DNA of 64,000 nucleotides from NCBI RefSeq assembly GCF_018304825.1, contig NZ_CP072649.1, forward strand, positions 1 to 64,000. Direction: 5' to 3'. The first letter of the stretch is position 1. Each line of letters opens with the position of its first letter. Both the position numbers and the translations under genes were made by a program. This document shows positions 35,795 to 44,012 of this stretch, in pieces. This stretch comes from Chloracidobacterium validum. GTDB lineage: Bacteria > Acidobacteriota > Blastocatellia > Chloracidobacteriales > Chloracidobacteriaceae. The notes below the pieces were generated by a model that worked only from the letters and a program-made list of their open reading frames with translations, did no database searches and was not told where the DNA came from.

Positions 35795-37660
35795 TCATTG
35801 GACGTGGTACACGCGATAGCCAAAGGGTTCGACCCGAACCGAAATCGTTTGCGGCTCCAGTTGCCACTCGGTCATCGGCGAGGAACCATGCAGCGCCTTC
35901 AAAACCACCGGCCGCCGGATGCGGGCCGGACGAACCAGCGCCAACGGGATGCGCACCTCGGCGGCTTCCCCATCCGCTCCGTTGACGACGACCAAGAGTT
36001 TTTCCCGTCCATCGTCACGCAGAAACGCCCACTGTTTGCCCGTCGCAACCAAGTCGGTGTGCTTGCCTTGGCGGAGGGCCCGATGCGCCCGGCGGAGCGC
36101 AATCAGGCGTTGCGTTTCCGACCAGATGCGCTGTTCATCGGGCGCGCGCCCGCTCGCAGTAAAAGCATTCGGCGCGGCGTCAAAGCCGCCGGGAAAATCA
36201 CGCCGGTTGTCTGGGTCTTCGCCGCCATCCATGCCGATTTCATCGCCGGCATAAAGCTGCGGAATGCCCCGCAGCGTCATCAGGAGCGCCGTTGCCAACT
36301 GGGCGCGGCGGAGGTCGCCGCCCATGGCGCGCATCAGGCGCGGCACATCGTGATTGCCGACGAAGGTCACATTCATCCGGGCATCGCCGTACAGGGCGTC
36401 CTGCCGCAGCACATCGATCAGCGCCGTCACCGGTGCGTCTCCGCCGGCGAAGTTCCGAATGGCGTAAAACAGCGGGAAGTCGAACTGCGACCGGAGTCCG
36501 GTATCAATCCCGTCCCAGCCGGTCCTGCCGCCCCGAAAGAAGCTGATGACCTTTGGATCGCCGTGCCAGATTTCGCCGACGGCCGTCAACTTTGGAAAGG
36601 CTTCATCAATGGCGCGCTGCCAGTCGCGCCAGAACGACCGGACAACGTAGGGATAGGTATCCACCCGCATCCCGTCGAGGCCGACCTTTTCCGCCCACCA
36701 GAGCGCGTTTTGGATGGCATAGCGTTTGTATCGCTCATCTGCGCCGTTGAGGTCAGGCAGGATGCCGGCAAACCAGCCTTCCAGCACGAGGGCGCGCGCT
36801 GCCGGGGTGGCTTCCGGGCGAGTCAGCGTCGGGATGTCGAAGTTGCACGTCAGGTGCTGCTCCGGCGTGCCGTTGAACCAAGTCGGCGTCGGCGGTTGGC
36901 GTACCCACGGGTGACGCGGCCCGGTGTGGTTTGGGATGACATCCTGAAGCAGCTTCATGCCGCGTCGCCGAACTTCCGCCGCCAGCGTTTGGTAATCTTC
37001 GAGTGTCCCAAACCGTTGCTCGATGGCGTAAAAATCCGTCGCGCCGTAGCCGTGGTAATCCTCGCTGGCATCGTCGTTGTCATAGACCGGCGTGAGCCAG
37101 ATGGCCGTGACACCAAGCTGCTGCAAGTAGTCGAGTTTTTCGATGACGCCGCGCAGATCGCCGCCGTGGTAGGCCCTGGGATTGGCGCGGTCGGCAGCGG
37201 GCATGCCTGGCGGCGAGTCATTGCCCGCATCGCCATTGGCGAAGCGGTCAATCATGGCCAAGTAGAGCACGTCATCCGGCGACAATCCGCGAAACGCTGT
37301 TGTCCGGGGCAGAGGCGCAAACACCGCCCACGGCACGCCGACTTGTCCATTTGGCGTTGCCAAGCTGAGGCTGACCGGGCCGGGTCGGGCTGCTGGCGTC
37401 ACGGTCAGTTCGCAGAAGGCGTACCGTCCATCCGGCGATACGTCCACCTTGCCGGGCGTGACGCCAGGCGTGGCGCTGCGCAACCGCGCCTGGGCCAGGC
37501 CGTCGCCGGTGATGAGCAACTGGAGGGTCGTCGGGCGGCGCACCGTCGGCCAGTCCGGCGGCTCGACCTTGGTGATGGACTGTCCCCAGATCGGCACGGT
37601 CCAGGCTAGCCAAAGGCCCCAGAAGACGGGCAGACGACCCAACCATCCTGTTTGTTTCAT
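35795..37660 (-). CDS. Exported GH13 neopullulanase/cyclomaltodextrinase-like (SusA-like) amylase
   Basis: A 621-residue enzyme with a signal peptide (LPVFWGLWLAWTVPIWGQ), then an Ig-like N-terminal domain (SITKVEPPDWPTVRRPTTLQ). The (beta/alpha)8 barrel begins DVLYLAMIDRFANGD and holds HGGDLRGVIEKLDYL and GVTAIWLTPVYDND. The catalytic residues are Asp in GLDGMRVDTYP, Glu in TAVGEIWHGD and Asp in FVGNHDVPR. The combination is closest to SusA/neopullulanases that act on maltodextrins, pullulan or cyclodextrins in the periplasm. The start at 37660 is chosen for the signal peptide; the ribosome site is poor. It lies between the TonB receptor and GH15 genes, all on one strand. Confidence 0.9.
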   Translation of the reverse strand: MKQTGWLGRLPVFWGLWLAWTVPIWGQSITKVEPPDWPTVRRPTTLQLLITGDGLAQARLRSATPGVTPGKVDVSPDGRYAFCELTVTPAARPGPVSLSLATPNGQVGVPWAVFAPLPRTTAFRGLSPDDVLYLAMIDRFANGDAGNDSPPGMPAADRANPRAYHGGDLRGVIEKLDYLQQLGVTAIWLTPVYDNDDASEDYHGYGATDFYAIEQRFGTLEDYQTLAAEVRRRGMKLLQDVIPNHTGPRHPWVRQPPTPTWFNGTPEQHLTCNFDIPTLTRPEATPAARALVLEGWFAGILPDLNGADERYKRYAIQNALWWAEKVGLDGMRVDTYPYVVRSFWRDWQRAIDEAFPKLTAVGEIWHGDPKVISFFRGGRTGWDGIDTGLRSQFDFPLFYAIRNFAGGDAPVTALIDVLRQDALYGDARMNVTFVGNHDVPRLMRAMGGDLRRAQLATALLMTLRGIPQLYAGDEIGMDGGEDPDNRRDFPGGFDAAPNAFTASGRAPDEQRIWSETQRLIALRRAHRALRQGKHTDLVATGKQWAFLRDDGREKLLVVVNGADGEAAEVRIPLALVRPARIRRPVVLKALHGSSPMTEWQLEPQTISVRVEPFGYRVYHVQ

Positions 37661-37676
37661 GTGCGGTAGAGGCAGC

Positions 37677-37707
37677 GGCGCGTGGGCGCTCGAGCCACCC
37701 ACGCGCC
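37677..37707. terminator. Hairpin between the TonB receptor and GH13 genes
   Basis: GGCGCGTGGG (37677-37686) pairs perfectly with CCCACGCGCC (37698-37707) around an 11-nt loop. With no T-run downstream it may attenuate rather than stop transcription, or stabilise the receptor mRNA end. Confidence 0.5.
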
Positions 37708-37722
37708 TGAAAAGGCTTGCGA

Positions 37723-40700
37723 TTAGAAGGACAGTCGCAAGCCGAGTTGCACCGAGCGGTTCGAGCGGTTGCGCACCGAAAAGATGCGCCCAAAATCACC
37801 GCCGAGAAACAAGTTTGGAATACCAAGCTGCGGCTTGTTGAACAGGTTGAAGGCCTCAGCCCGAAACTCCAGATTGACGCGCTCGGTGATAGCGAAACGC
37901 CGGAAGATCGAGCCGTCCACGGTTGAGATACCCGGCGACCGCAGAAAAGCGTTGCGTGGGTACTGCTGGGAGGGATTATCCGATGGGGCAAAGGCCGCCG
38001 TGTTGAACCACCGGGCCGCGCTGCGCGGTCCGGCGGTCGGGTCTTGCCCTGGCACCAGGCGCGCGCGTCCACCATCCCCACCAAAGACCGAGAAAGGCGT
38101 CCCACCTTGCAGGGTCAGGATACCGTTGAACTGGTAGCCATACAGCAGGGCCCGAACTACCCGATTGCTGGCATCCTTGAAAAAGGGAAGGTCATAGTTG
38201 AAAGCCAGGGTGAACCGATGGCGCACATCGTAGTCGGCCAGCCCCGGCGCCAGCCCATCCGGGTCCGACGGGGTCGAGCGTCCAGCCCCGCCCGTTCCGG
38301 GGAACGGACCCGGCGAGTTGTTGGTGGCTTTCCCAAACGTGTAGGCCGCCAAGTAGCTCAACCCCTTCCACGCCCGCTGATTGACCTTGATCTGGAGCGA
38401 GTCGTAGCGCGACTCACCGACATTGGCAATGGTCGTCAGCCGCCGCGTGATTTCGGCATCACCAAAGCCACCGACGGTCGTGACGGCTGTCACGTTGTCG
38501 CCGCGCGTGCCGACGTAGGCGACGTGAGCCGCCAGAAAATTCGTCAACTGATACTCAAACGTCACATTGAACTGCTGCACCCGCGTGTTGCGCGTATTGC
38601 GCGGCGTGAAGCGAATCTGCGTACCGGGTGGCAAGTTTGGCGAGGCCACATTGATCGGATCAGGCGGCGGGATTGGCTCGCTCAGGCGAACATTCGACCC
38701 AGGGCCGTCGAAGCGGAACTGCGTCACGATGAACGGGGGGTTTTGCGTCAACTGGTTGGCGATCCCGCCTCGGTCGAGTGAATAGAAGATACCCCATCCA
38801 CCGCGCAGCACTGCCCGCCCACTGCCGAACAAATCAAAAGCCGCGCCGATGCGCGGGGCAAAGTTGTTGCGGTCGGTATCCACCAGCGACCGGGAATTCC
38901 CATCGCGTCCGGCAAGCAAAATCCGCCCGCTGAACGGGTCGAAGTTCGCCATCCGGTTCCGCAGTTCATAGTACGGCGTAAACAGCTCGTAACGCAGCCC
39001 GGCGTTGAGCGTCAGCCGCCGGGTAACGCGCCAGTCGTCCTGGGCAAAGAAACCCATCTCGTAACTGCGCGTGGTCGCGGCGGGAATTTCCGGGTTGGCC
39101 GTCGTGGTAAAAGCCGTGCGTCCAAGCAGCATTTGCGCAACTTGATAGCCGGTTTGGCCAAGGCCTGGACTGGCCGGTGGCGGTCCGCCCGGCTGGAACG
39201 TGACCACCTGGTCAGAGAAGAAGTAAAAGCCTTTGCTGAAATCGGCCTGCACCGAGCGGATGTTGCGCTGGATGATCGATGCGCCAAACTTGGCCGAGTG
39301 ATTACCGGCCACCCAAGTTACGGCGTCGGTGAACTGGATCGTTCGCTGGTTCAGGATGAACTCGCCAAAGTCCCCCAGGTATTCCAGAAAGTCGCCATTG
39401 CCCCCGCCGATGAGGGAAATGCCGTTGGCGCGCGTCACGCCGTTGATACCGGGGATGCCGAGCTGGCGGTTGAGGTCGGTGCCGAAACCGAGTGGCAGAA
39501 ACTCGATGTTTTGCTTGACGTAGCCGAAGCGCAGTTCGTTGACGACGTTTGGCGTGAACACGCGCGTATAGTTGCCCATGACGCTGTGGTTGAACTGCCG
39601 GTTCGTGCCCGAACCAAAGCCGGTTTGGGCGTTGATGCCGAGGCGGCCCGGGTCGAACTGCGGGTCGTCGGCAATACTGAAGCGCACGAAGACGCTATCG
39701 CGCTCGGTGAAGCGATGGTCCAGCCGCGCATCACCACTCTTGAAGTTTTGCCGCTGGAGTTGCCGGTTGAAAAAGTTGAAGCGCGCGCGGTCGGTCAGAT
39801 CAGGCAGCGGGAAAAAGTTCAGGTATCGCACGGCGGCCGGGTCGAGCCGATTTTGAGGAATGATGTTTCCGGCGAACGGCAACCCGGTCACAGGGTCAAA
39901 AATTTGCACGGCCGCGCCAAGACCGGTGAAGTTTGGATTCAACAACTCGCTGAAATCACCCTGGCGCATCCGCGCCGTCGGCACAGTAAAGGTGCGCCCT
40001 TCTTCACGTGGCAACCGCTGCCGCAACTGCTGGTAATCCACAAAGAAAAACGTCTTGTCGCGGCGAATGGGGCCGCCAAACGTGCCGCCAAACTGATTCC
40101 GAATGAACACCGGCTTGGGCGGGACGAACCCAACGAGGTCGGTCGCGCGCGCGTCCATGGCCGAGTTGCGGAAGAACTCAAAGGCCGACCCGTGAAAGTC
40201 GTTTGAGCCAGAACGAATCGTGGCGCTGACGATGGCGCCGCCACCGCGTCCGAACTCGGCCGGGGCGACGCTGGTGATGACGCGAAACTCCTCGATAGCC
40301 TCGATGGGTGGGAAAAAGACGATGCTGTTGACAATGGATTCGTTGTTATCAATGCCGTCCAACGTGAAGTTGTTGTTTTGTTCCCGCAAACCGTTAGCCG
40401 AAAGCGCGGCGGAGCCAGTGTCACCCTGCCGGAACGTCTCGGCGTTGCCGCCAGAGCCGTCCGCGTTGCTGCCGGGTGTGCCGCGCGTCACGCCGGGAAC
40501 GAGCGTGGCAAGCTGCGTGAAGTTGCGTCCGTTGATGGGAAGGTCAACAATTTGGCGACCCGTGATCGTTTGTCCGACGGACGAACTCGCCGTTTCAATG
40601 AGTGGCGCGCCGGCTGTGACTTCGACCACATCGGTGATGTTGCCGGGTTCGACTTCAACGTTGAGGCTCACCACTTGATTGACGCGCAACACGACATCCG

Positions 40701-41055
40701 GGCGCGCAAGCTTCTTGAAGTTAGGGGCTGAAAACTCGACGAGGTACGTTCCCGCTTTGAGCACTGGGAACACATAGACGCCATCGGCATTGGTGGTCGT
40801 TTCAAGTTTGGCGTTCGTGGCGGTGTCGGTCGCCGTGACGGTTGCGCCGGCGATGACGCCGCCGCTGTTGTCGGTGACGACGCCGGTCAAACGTGCCGTG
40901 TCACTCTGCGCCCAGACCGGGCTGGTGAGCGCCACAAGCAGGGACAGAAAAGCGATGCGCCGGCAGGCACGACAGGACATTGCCAGCCAGCCGTTGTCAA
41001 GCAACCGGCCGCGGCGCGTGCGTCGTCCGACCCGCGCCAAGTGAGCGGTGGACAT
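37723..41055 (-). CDS. Oar-like TonB-dependent outer-membrane receptor, linked to amylase genes
   Basis: An 1110-residue receptor. It has a signal segment (RRIAFLSLLVALTSPVWAQ at about 34-52) and a carboxypeptidase-regulatory-like domain (ARLTGVVTDNSGGVIAGATV ... AGTYLVEFSAPNFKKL, about 55-140). A plug domain follows with DLPINGRNFTQLATLVPGV and NNFTLDGIDNNESIVNSI. A long beta-barrel ends in the aromatic C-terminus SVQLGLRLSF. GGAGGAAG sets the ATG at 41055. The position next to GH13 and GH15 enzymes suggests alpha-glucan or maltodextrin uptake, the role SusC plays in Bacteroides, but no SusD-like lipoprotein accompanies it. The substrate is inferred from context only. Confidence 0.88.
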   Translation of the reverse strand: MSTAHLARVGRRTRRGRLLDNGWLAMSCRACRRIAFLSLLVALTSPVWAQSDTARLTGVVTDNSGGVIAGATVTATDTATNAKLETTTNADGVYVFPVLKAGTYLVEFSAPNFKKLARPDVVLRVNQVVSLNVEVEPGNITDVVEVTAGAPLIETASSSVGQTITGRQIVDLPINGRNFTQLATLVPGVTRGTPGSNADGSGGNAETFRQGDTGSAALSANGLREQNNNFTLDGIDNNESIVNSIVFFPPIEAIEEFRVITSVAPAEFGRGGGAIVSATIRSGSNDFHGSAFEFFRNSAMDARATDLVGFVPPKPVFIRNQFGGTFGGPIRRDKTFFFVDYQQLRQRLPREEGRTFTVPTARMRQGDFSELLNPNFTGLGAAVQIFDPVTGLPFAGNIIPQNRLDPAAVRYLNFFPLPDLTDRARFNFFNRQLQRQNFKSGDARLDHRFTERDSVFVRFSIADDPQFDPGRLGINAQTGFGSGTNRQFNHSVMGNYTRVFTPNVVNELRFGYVKQNIEFLPLGFGTDLNRQLGIPGINGVTRANGISLIGGGNGDFLEYLGDFGEFILNQRTIQFTDAVTWVAGNHSAKFGASIIQRNIRSVQADFSKGFYFFSDQVVTFQPGGPPPASPGLGQTGYQVAQMLLGRTAFTTTANPEIPAATTRSYEMGFFAQDDWRVTRRLTLNAGLRYELFTPYYELRNRMANFDPFSGRILLAGRDGNSRSLVDTDRNNFAPRIGAAFDLFGSGRAVLRGGWGIFYSLDRGGIANQLTQNPPFIVTQFRFDGPGSNVRLSEPIPPPDPINVASPNLPPGTQIRFTPRNTRNTRVQQFNVTFEYQLTNFLAAHVAYVGTRGDNVTAVTTVGGFGDAEITRRLTTIANVGESRYDSLQIKVNQRAWKGLSYLAAYTFGKATNNSPGPFPGTGGAGRSTPSDPDGLAPGLADYDVRHRFTLAFNYDLPFFKDASNRVVRALLYGYQFNGILTLQGGTPFSVFGGDGGRARLVPGQDPTAGPRSAARWFNTAAFAPSDNPSQQYPRNAFLRSPGISTVDGSIFRRFAITERVNLEFRAEAFNLFNKPQLGIPNLFLGGDFGRIFSVRNRSNRSVQLGLRLSF

Positions 41056-41388
41056 AGTGAGACTTCCTCCAAGGAAACAAAGCTCTTGTAACCCGGACAA
41101 TCCATCCGGTTCAGGGACTAGACATGACCATCCTTTTTCTTACGTATCTTTGTAGAGCGGCCATATCACGCACATCTCTTGGGGCTTGGGGAACCCAGAG
41201 CGCGCGTCATAACCATTGACGCTGCGTTACAAGAATGTTAGAGCGTGTGAAAACTTACGAACTATCATGCGCCGTGTCAACCCACCCCCTTGGTTGTTCA
41301 CAGGAAAAATTTTTATTGTGGACGCTGAGATGCCACTTGGCTTACCGCACCAATGTGCCAACTCAGTTGCGTCCCGACCCGGAGCGTC
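41056..41388. other. Divergent intergenic region of the TonB receptor and MFS transporter
   Basis: This 333-bp region is more A/T-rich than its surroundings from about 41230 to 41330. It contains a candidate minus-strand promoter (41252-41280) and, on the + strand, an A/T block at 41299-41320 (ggaaaaatttttatt) that may belong to a weak promoter for the transporter gene. No ORF or RNA gene is convincing. Confidence 0.4.
41252..41280 (-). promoter_or_regulatory. Candidate promoter of the TonB receptor gene
   Basis: On the minus strand a perfect TTGACA (complement of 41275-41280), a 17-bp spacer and TAAGTT (complement of 41252-41257). The -10 match is weak. It would give a leader of about 190 nt before the ATG at 41055. 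Confidence 0.4.
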
Positions 41389-42720
41389 ATGGCATTGTCT
41401 AGTGTCCCTTCGCGCCGCCGCTCACTGAGCGACATCTTCACCATGAACTTTGGCTTTCTGGGCATCCAGTTTGGTTGGGGGCTTCAGATGGCCAATATGA
41501 GCGCCATTTACGAAAAGCTCGGCGCGCAGCCTGACGAGATCCCACTGCTGTGGCTTGCCGCGCCCATGACCGGTCTTATCGTGCAACCCATCATCGGGGC
41601 GCTCAGTGACCGTACCTGGACGCGCCTGGGTCGCCGCCGCCCCTACTTTTTGACTGGGGCCATTCTGGCCAGCCTGGCGCTCTTGGCCATGCCACACTCC
41701 CCGGCGCTCTGGGCGGCGGCAACCCTGCTGTGGATACTCGATAGCAGCATCAACATCAGCATGGAACCGTTTCGGGCCTTTGTCGCCGACCGCCTCGATG
41801 ACGAACAGCGCCCGCTCGGATTCGTCATGCAGAGTTTCTTCATCGGCGTGGGCGCGACCCTGGCCAACGTCCTGCCCTATGTGTTGCGGGAGTGGCTGGC
41901 CGTTACCGGGCGCGCGGCCAATGGCGTCCCACTGGCTACGCTCTACGCCTTTCAGCTTGGCGCGGCCGTCTTTCTTGGCGCGGTGCTCGTCACGGTGCTG
42001 ACCACCCCCGAAGACCCTCCGGCCGACCTGGAAGCCTTCCGGCGCGAGCAGGCCAAAGCCGGATTTTTCGACTGGATAAAAGACATCGGCACCGCGCTAA
42101 CCAGTATGCCTACCGTCATGACGCGCCTGGCCGTCGTGCAGGTTTTGACTTGGCTAGGGCTGTTTTGCATGTGGCTCTTTTTTGGCCCGGCCATTGCGCG
42201 GTCGGTCTTCGGCGCAACCGACCCTGCCGCTCCGGCTTACGACGAAGGCATCAACTGGGGTGGCATCTGCTTTGCAACCTATTCCGTGGTCTGTTTCATT
42301 GTCGCCTTTGCGCTGCCACGGCTGGCAGCGCGGTATGGTTGCGGCATGGTTCATGCCGCGTCCCTGACGTGTGGCGGATTGGGATTGCTCTCGACCGGAC
42401 TCGCCACCAATCGCTACTGGCTATTGGTCGCCATGGTGGGGGTCGGGATTGCCTGGGCCTCGATTCTGGCGATGCCCTACGCCATGCTGGCGCGGGCGCT
42501 CCCCGCCCATCGGATGGGCGTCTTCATGGGCGTGTTCAACTTCTTCATCGTGCTGCCTGAAATTGCCGCGGCGCTGACCTTCCAACCCCTGGTCAAGTAT
42601 GTGTTGGGTGGCAATCCGCTCTACGTCGTGCTGCTCGGTGGGACGAGCTTGTTGGCCGCTGCCGCCGCGACACTGTTGGTCGAACGCCCAACCGTCGCGG
42701 CCTCCTACCACCCGGCCTGA
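41389..42720 (+). CDS. MFS sugar transporter of the GPH/SucP (SLC45-like) type
   Basis: A 443-residue inner-membrane transporter with about 12 helices. It opens [33 protein letters not shown] and has the loop-2 motif [17 protein letters not shown], both typical of glycoside-pentoside-hexuronide and sucrose/maltose MFS carriers rather than PucC-type pigment proteins. Long loops and [18 protein letters not shown] follow the same pattern. The ATG at 41389 gives a compact N-terminus; GGAG lies 4 bases upstream, and an ATG at 41353 is possible. The divergent neighbour is the TonB receptor, so it probably imports the maltose or maltodextrins released by the amylases. Confidence 0.85.
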   Translation: MALSSVPSRRRSLSDIFTMNFGFLGIQFGWGLQMANMSAIYEKLGAQPDEIPLLWLAAPMTGLIVQPIIGALSDRTWTRLGRRRPYFLTGAILASLALLAMPHSPALWAAATLLWILDSSINISMEPFRAFVADRLDDEQRPLGFVMQSFFIGVGATLANVLPYVLREWLAVTGRAANGVPLATLYAFQLGAAVFLGAVLVTVLTTPEDPPADLEAFRREQAKAGFFDWIKDIGTALTSMPTVMTRLAVVQVLTWLGLFCMWLFFGPAIARSVFGATDPAAPAYDEGINWGGICFATYSVVCFIVAFALPRLAARYGCGMVHAASLTCGGLGLLSTGLATNRYWLLVAMVGVGIAWASILAMPYAMLARALPAHRMGVFMGVFNFFIVLPEIAAALTFQPLVKYVLGGNPLYVVLLGGTSLLAAAAATLLVERPTVAASYHPA

Positions 42721-42744
42721 CCGATGATGGCGGCAAGTTCCGGC

Positions 42745-43644
42745 TCACACCTGGCCAACCCAGGACGCATCGGCGACCGCTTGCCAGCGGTCACGAATCG
42801 CGGCAATGTCGGCGTCCGGCAGCGCCCCGGCCAGGACGTGGCGCGCGTTGGCTTCCCAGCGACCGGGTTGGGTCGTTCCCACGATGGCCGTATGCACGCC
42901 CGGCTGCGACAACGTGAAGCGCAGCGCGTGTCCAACCGCCGCGTCCAGGTCCCAGGTGAGAAACGGGTAGTCGAGCTTTTGCAGCCGCTCCCAGTAGGCG
43001 TGGTGATAAGGGTCTTTTGGTTTCTGGCCGGTTCGCCAGGCAGCATTCGCCACCGGACGCTTGGCAATGACACCCAGGTGGCGTTCACGGGCCAGCGGCA
43101 GCGTCAAGTCGAGAGCTTCCTGGTCGGCAATGCTGATGGAAGTTTGCAGCGTGTCAAAGACGTCCAGCTCAATGGCGAATCTCGCCGCCGCGCCATCTCC
43201 GCTGTAGCCGATGTAGCGCGTCCAGCCTTTCTCTTGCGCGCGCTGCAATCCCACGATGGCGTCCCCCTGACGCAGGGTTTCGACGTCGCAGGAATGCAAC
43301 TGCACGAGATCGAGGTAATCCGTCCGCAGCCGCCGGAGACTTTCGGCAATGTGGCTCAGAACGCCTTCGGTGGACCAGTCATAGTGGGTAAAACCGTCCA
43401 CGGCGCCGCACTTCGTCAACAAAAAAACATTCTGCCGGCGTCCCTCCAGCGCGATGCCGAGCATGGCTTCGCTTGATTGGTAAGCGGCGGCCGTATCAAC
43501 CACGTTGAGGCCGGCATCTATGGCGGCCGCCAGTAACGTGGTTACTTGACCCTGCGTCACGCCCGGCGTGAAGCCGATTTCCGCGCCACCAAAGCCCAGG
43601 ACACTGACGCGCATGTCCGTCCGGCCCAGTTGTCGGTATTCCAT
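42745..43644 (-). CDS. Aldo/keto reductase
   Basis: A 299-residue NADPH-dependent oxidoreductase of the AKR barrel fold. It starts MEYRQLGRTDMRVSVLGFGG and carries the catalytic residues Asp and Tyr (NVVDTAAAYQSSE), Lys (FLLTKCGA) and His (LVQLHSCDVE). The cofactor end reads HTAIVGTTQPGRWEAN. A strong GGAGGTGG in the 24-bp gap after the ABM gene sets the ATG at 43644. It is the last gene of the kinase-ABM-AKR operon and converges with the MFS gene. A sugar or aldehyde substrate is possible but not shown. Confidence 0.9.
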   Translation of the reverse strand: MEYRQLGRTDMRVSVLGFGGAEIGFTPGVTQGQVTTLLAAAIDAGLNVVDTAAAYQSSEAMLGIALEGRRQNVFLLTKCGAVDGFTHYDWSTEGVLSHIAESLRRLRTDYLDLVQLHSCDVETLRQGDAIVGLQRAQEKGWTRYIGYSGDGAAARFAIELDVFDTLQTSISIADQEALDLTLPLARERHLGVIAKRPVANAAWRTGQKPKDPYHHAYWERLQKLDYPFLTWDLDAAVGHALRFTLSQPGVHTAIVGTTQPGRWEANARHVLAGALPDADIAAIRDRWQAVADASWVGQV

Positions 43645-43668
43645 CGTTCGTCCACCTCCAATGCGGTT

Positions 43669-43986
43669 CTACACGGGCTCCGGTCTGGTGAGTTCGACTT
43701 CCGTCCATCGTGAAATGCGCACGTCCTCGGCCAACCAGGGCGGGATACGCGCCAGGGCCGCTTGGGTATGCGGCTGCGCAAAGTGGGCTTTGAGGGCCTC
43801 GGGGCTGGCCCACCGCTCGATCATCACAAAGGCGGTCGGGTCGTCTTGGGCAACATGCAACACATACGATAGACAGCCCGCCTCCTGCCGGGTTGCGGCA
43901 ATTAACTCGGCCAGCGCCGTTTGAACGTCCGCGAGGTGCTCTGGTTTGGCGCGGAAGTGCGCCAGCACGGTAACGGGAACTGACAT
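43669..43986 (-). CDS. ABM-domain protein (putative quinol/antibiotic-biosynthesis monooxygenase family)
   Basis: A 105-residue single-domain protein of the dimeric alpha/beta-barrel ABM family (VTVLAHFRAKPEHLADVQTALAELIAATRQEAGCLSYVLH ... FVMIERWASPEALKAHFAQP, split here only for reading). The length and both half-motifs are typical of YgiN-like quinol monooxygenases. AGGAAGGA lies upstream of the ATG at 43986. It is 26 bp after the sensor kinase gene and 24 bp before the aldo/keto reductase. The substrate is unknown; redox detoxification is a reasonable guess. Confidence 0.85.
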   Translation of the reverse strand: MSVPVTVLAHFRAKPEHLADVQTALAELIAATRQEAGCLSYVLHVAQDDPTAFVMIERWASPEALKAHFAQPHTQAALARIPPWLAEDVRISRWTEVELTRPEPV

Positions 43987-44012
43987 TGCGGGTGGATTCC
44001 TTCCTGAAAAAG

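Noticed and set aside
35573-37609. 678-codon + strand ORF opposite the GH13 amylase gene
   Set aside because: Antisense shadow; the catalytic motifs of GH13 are on the minus strand.
41389-42720. PucC/BCH2-type pigment-linked MFS protein
   Set aside because: The loop motif and N-terminus match GPH/SucP sugar carriers and the neighbours are amylase and TonB genes.
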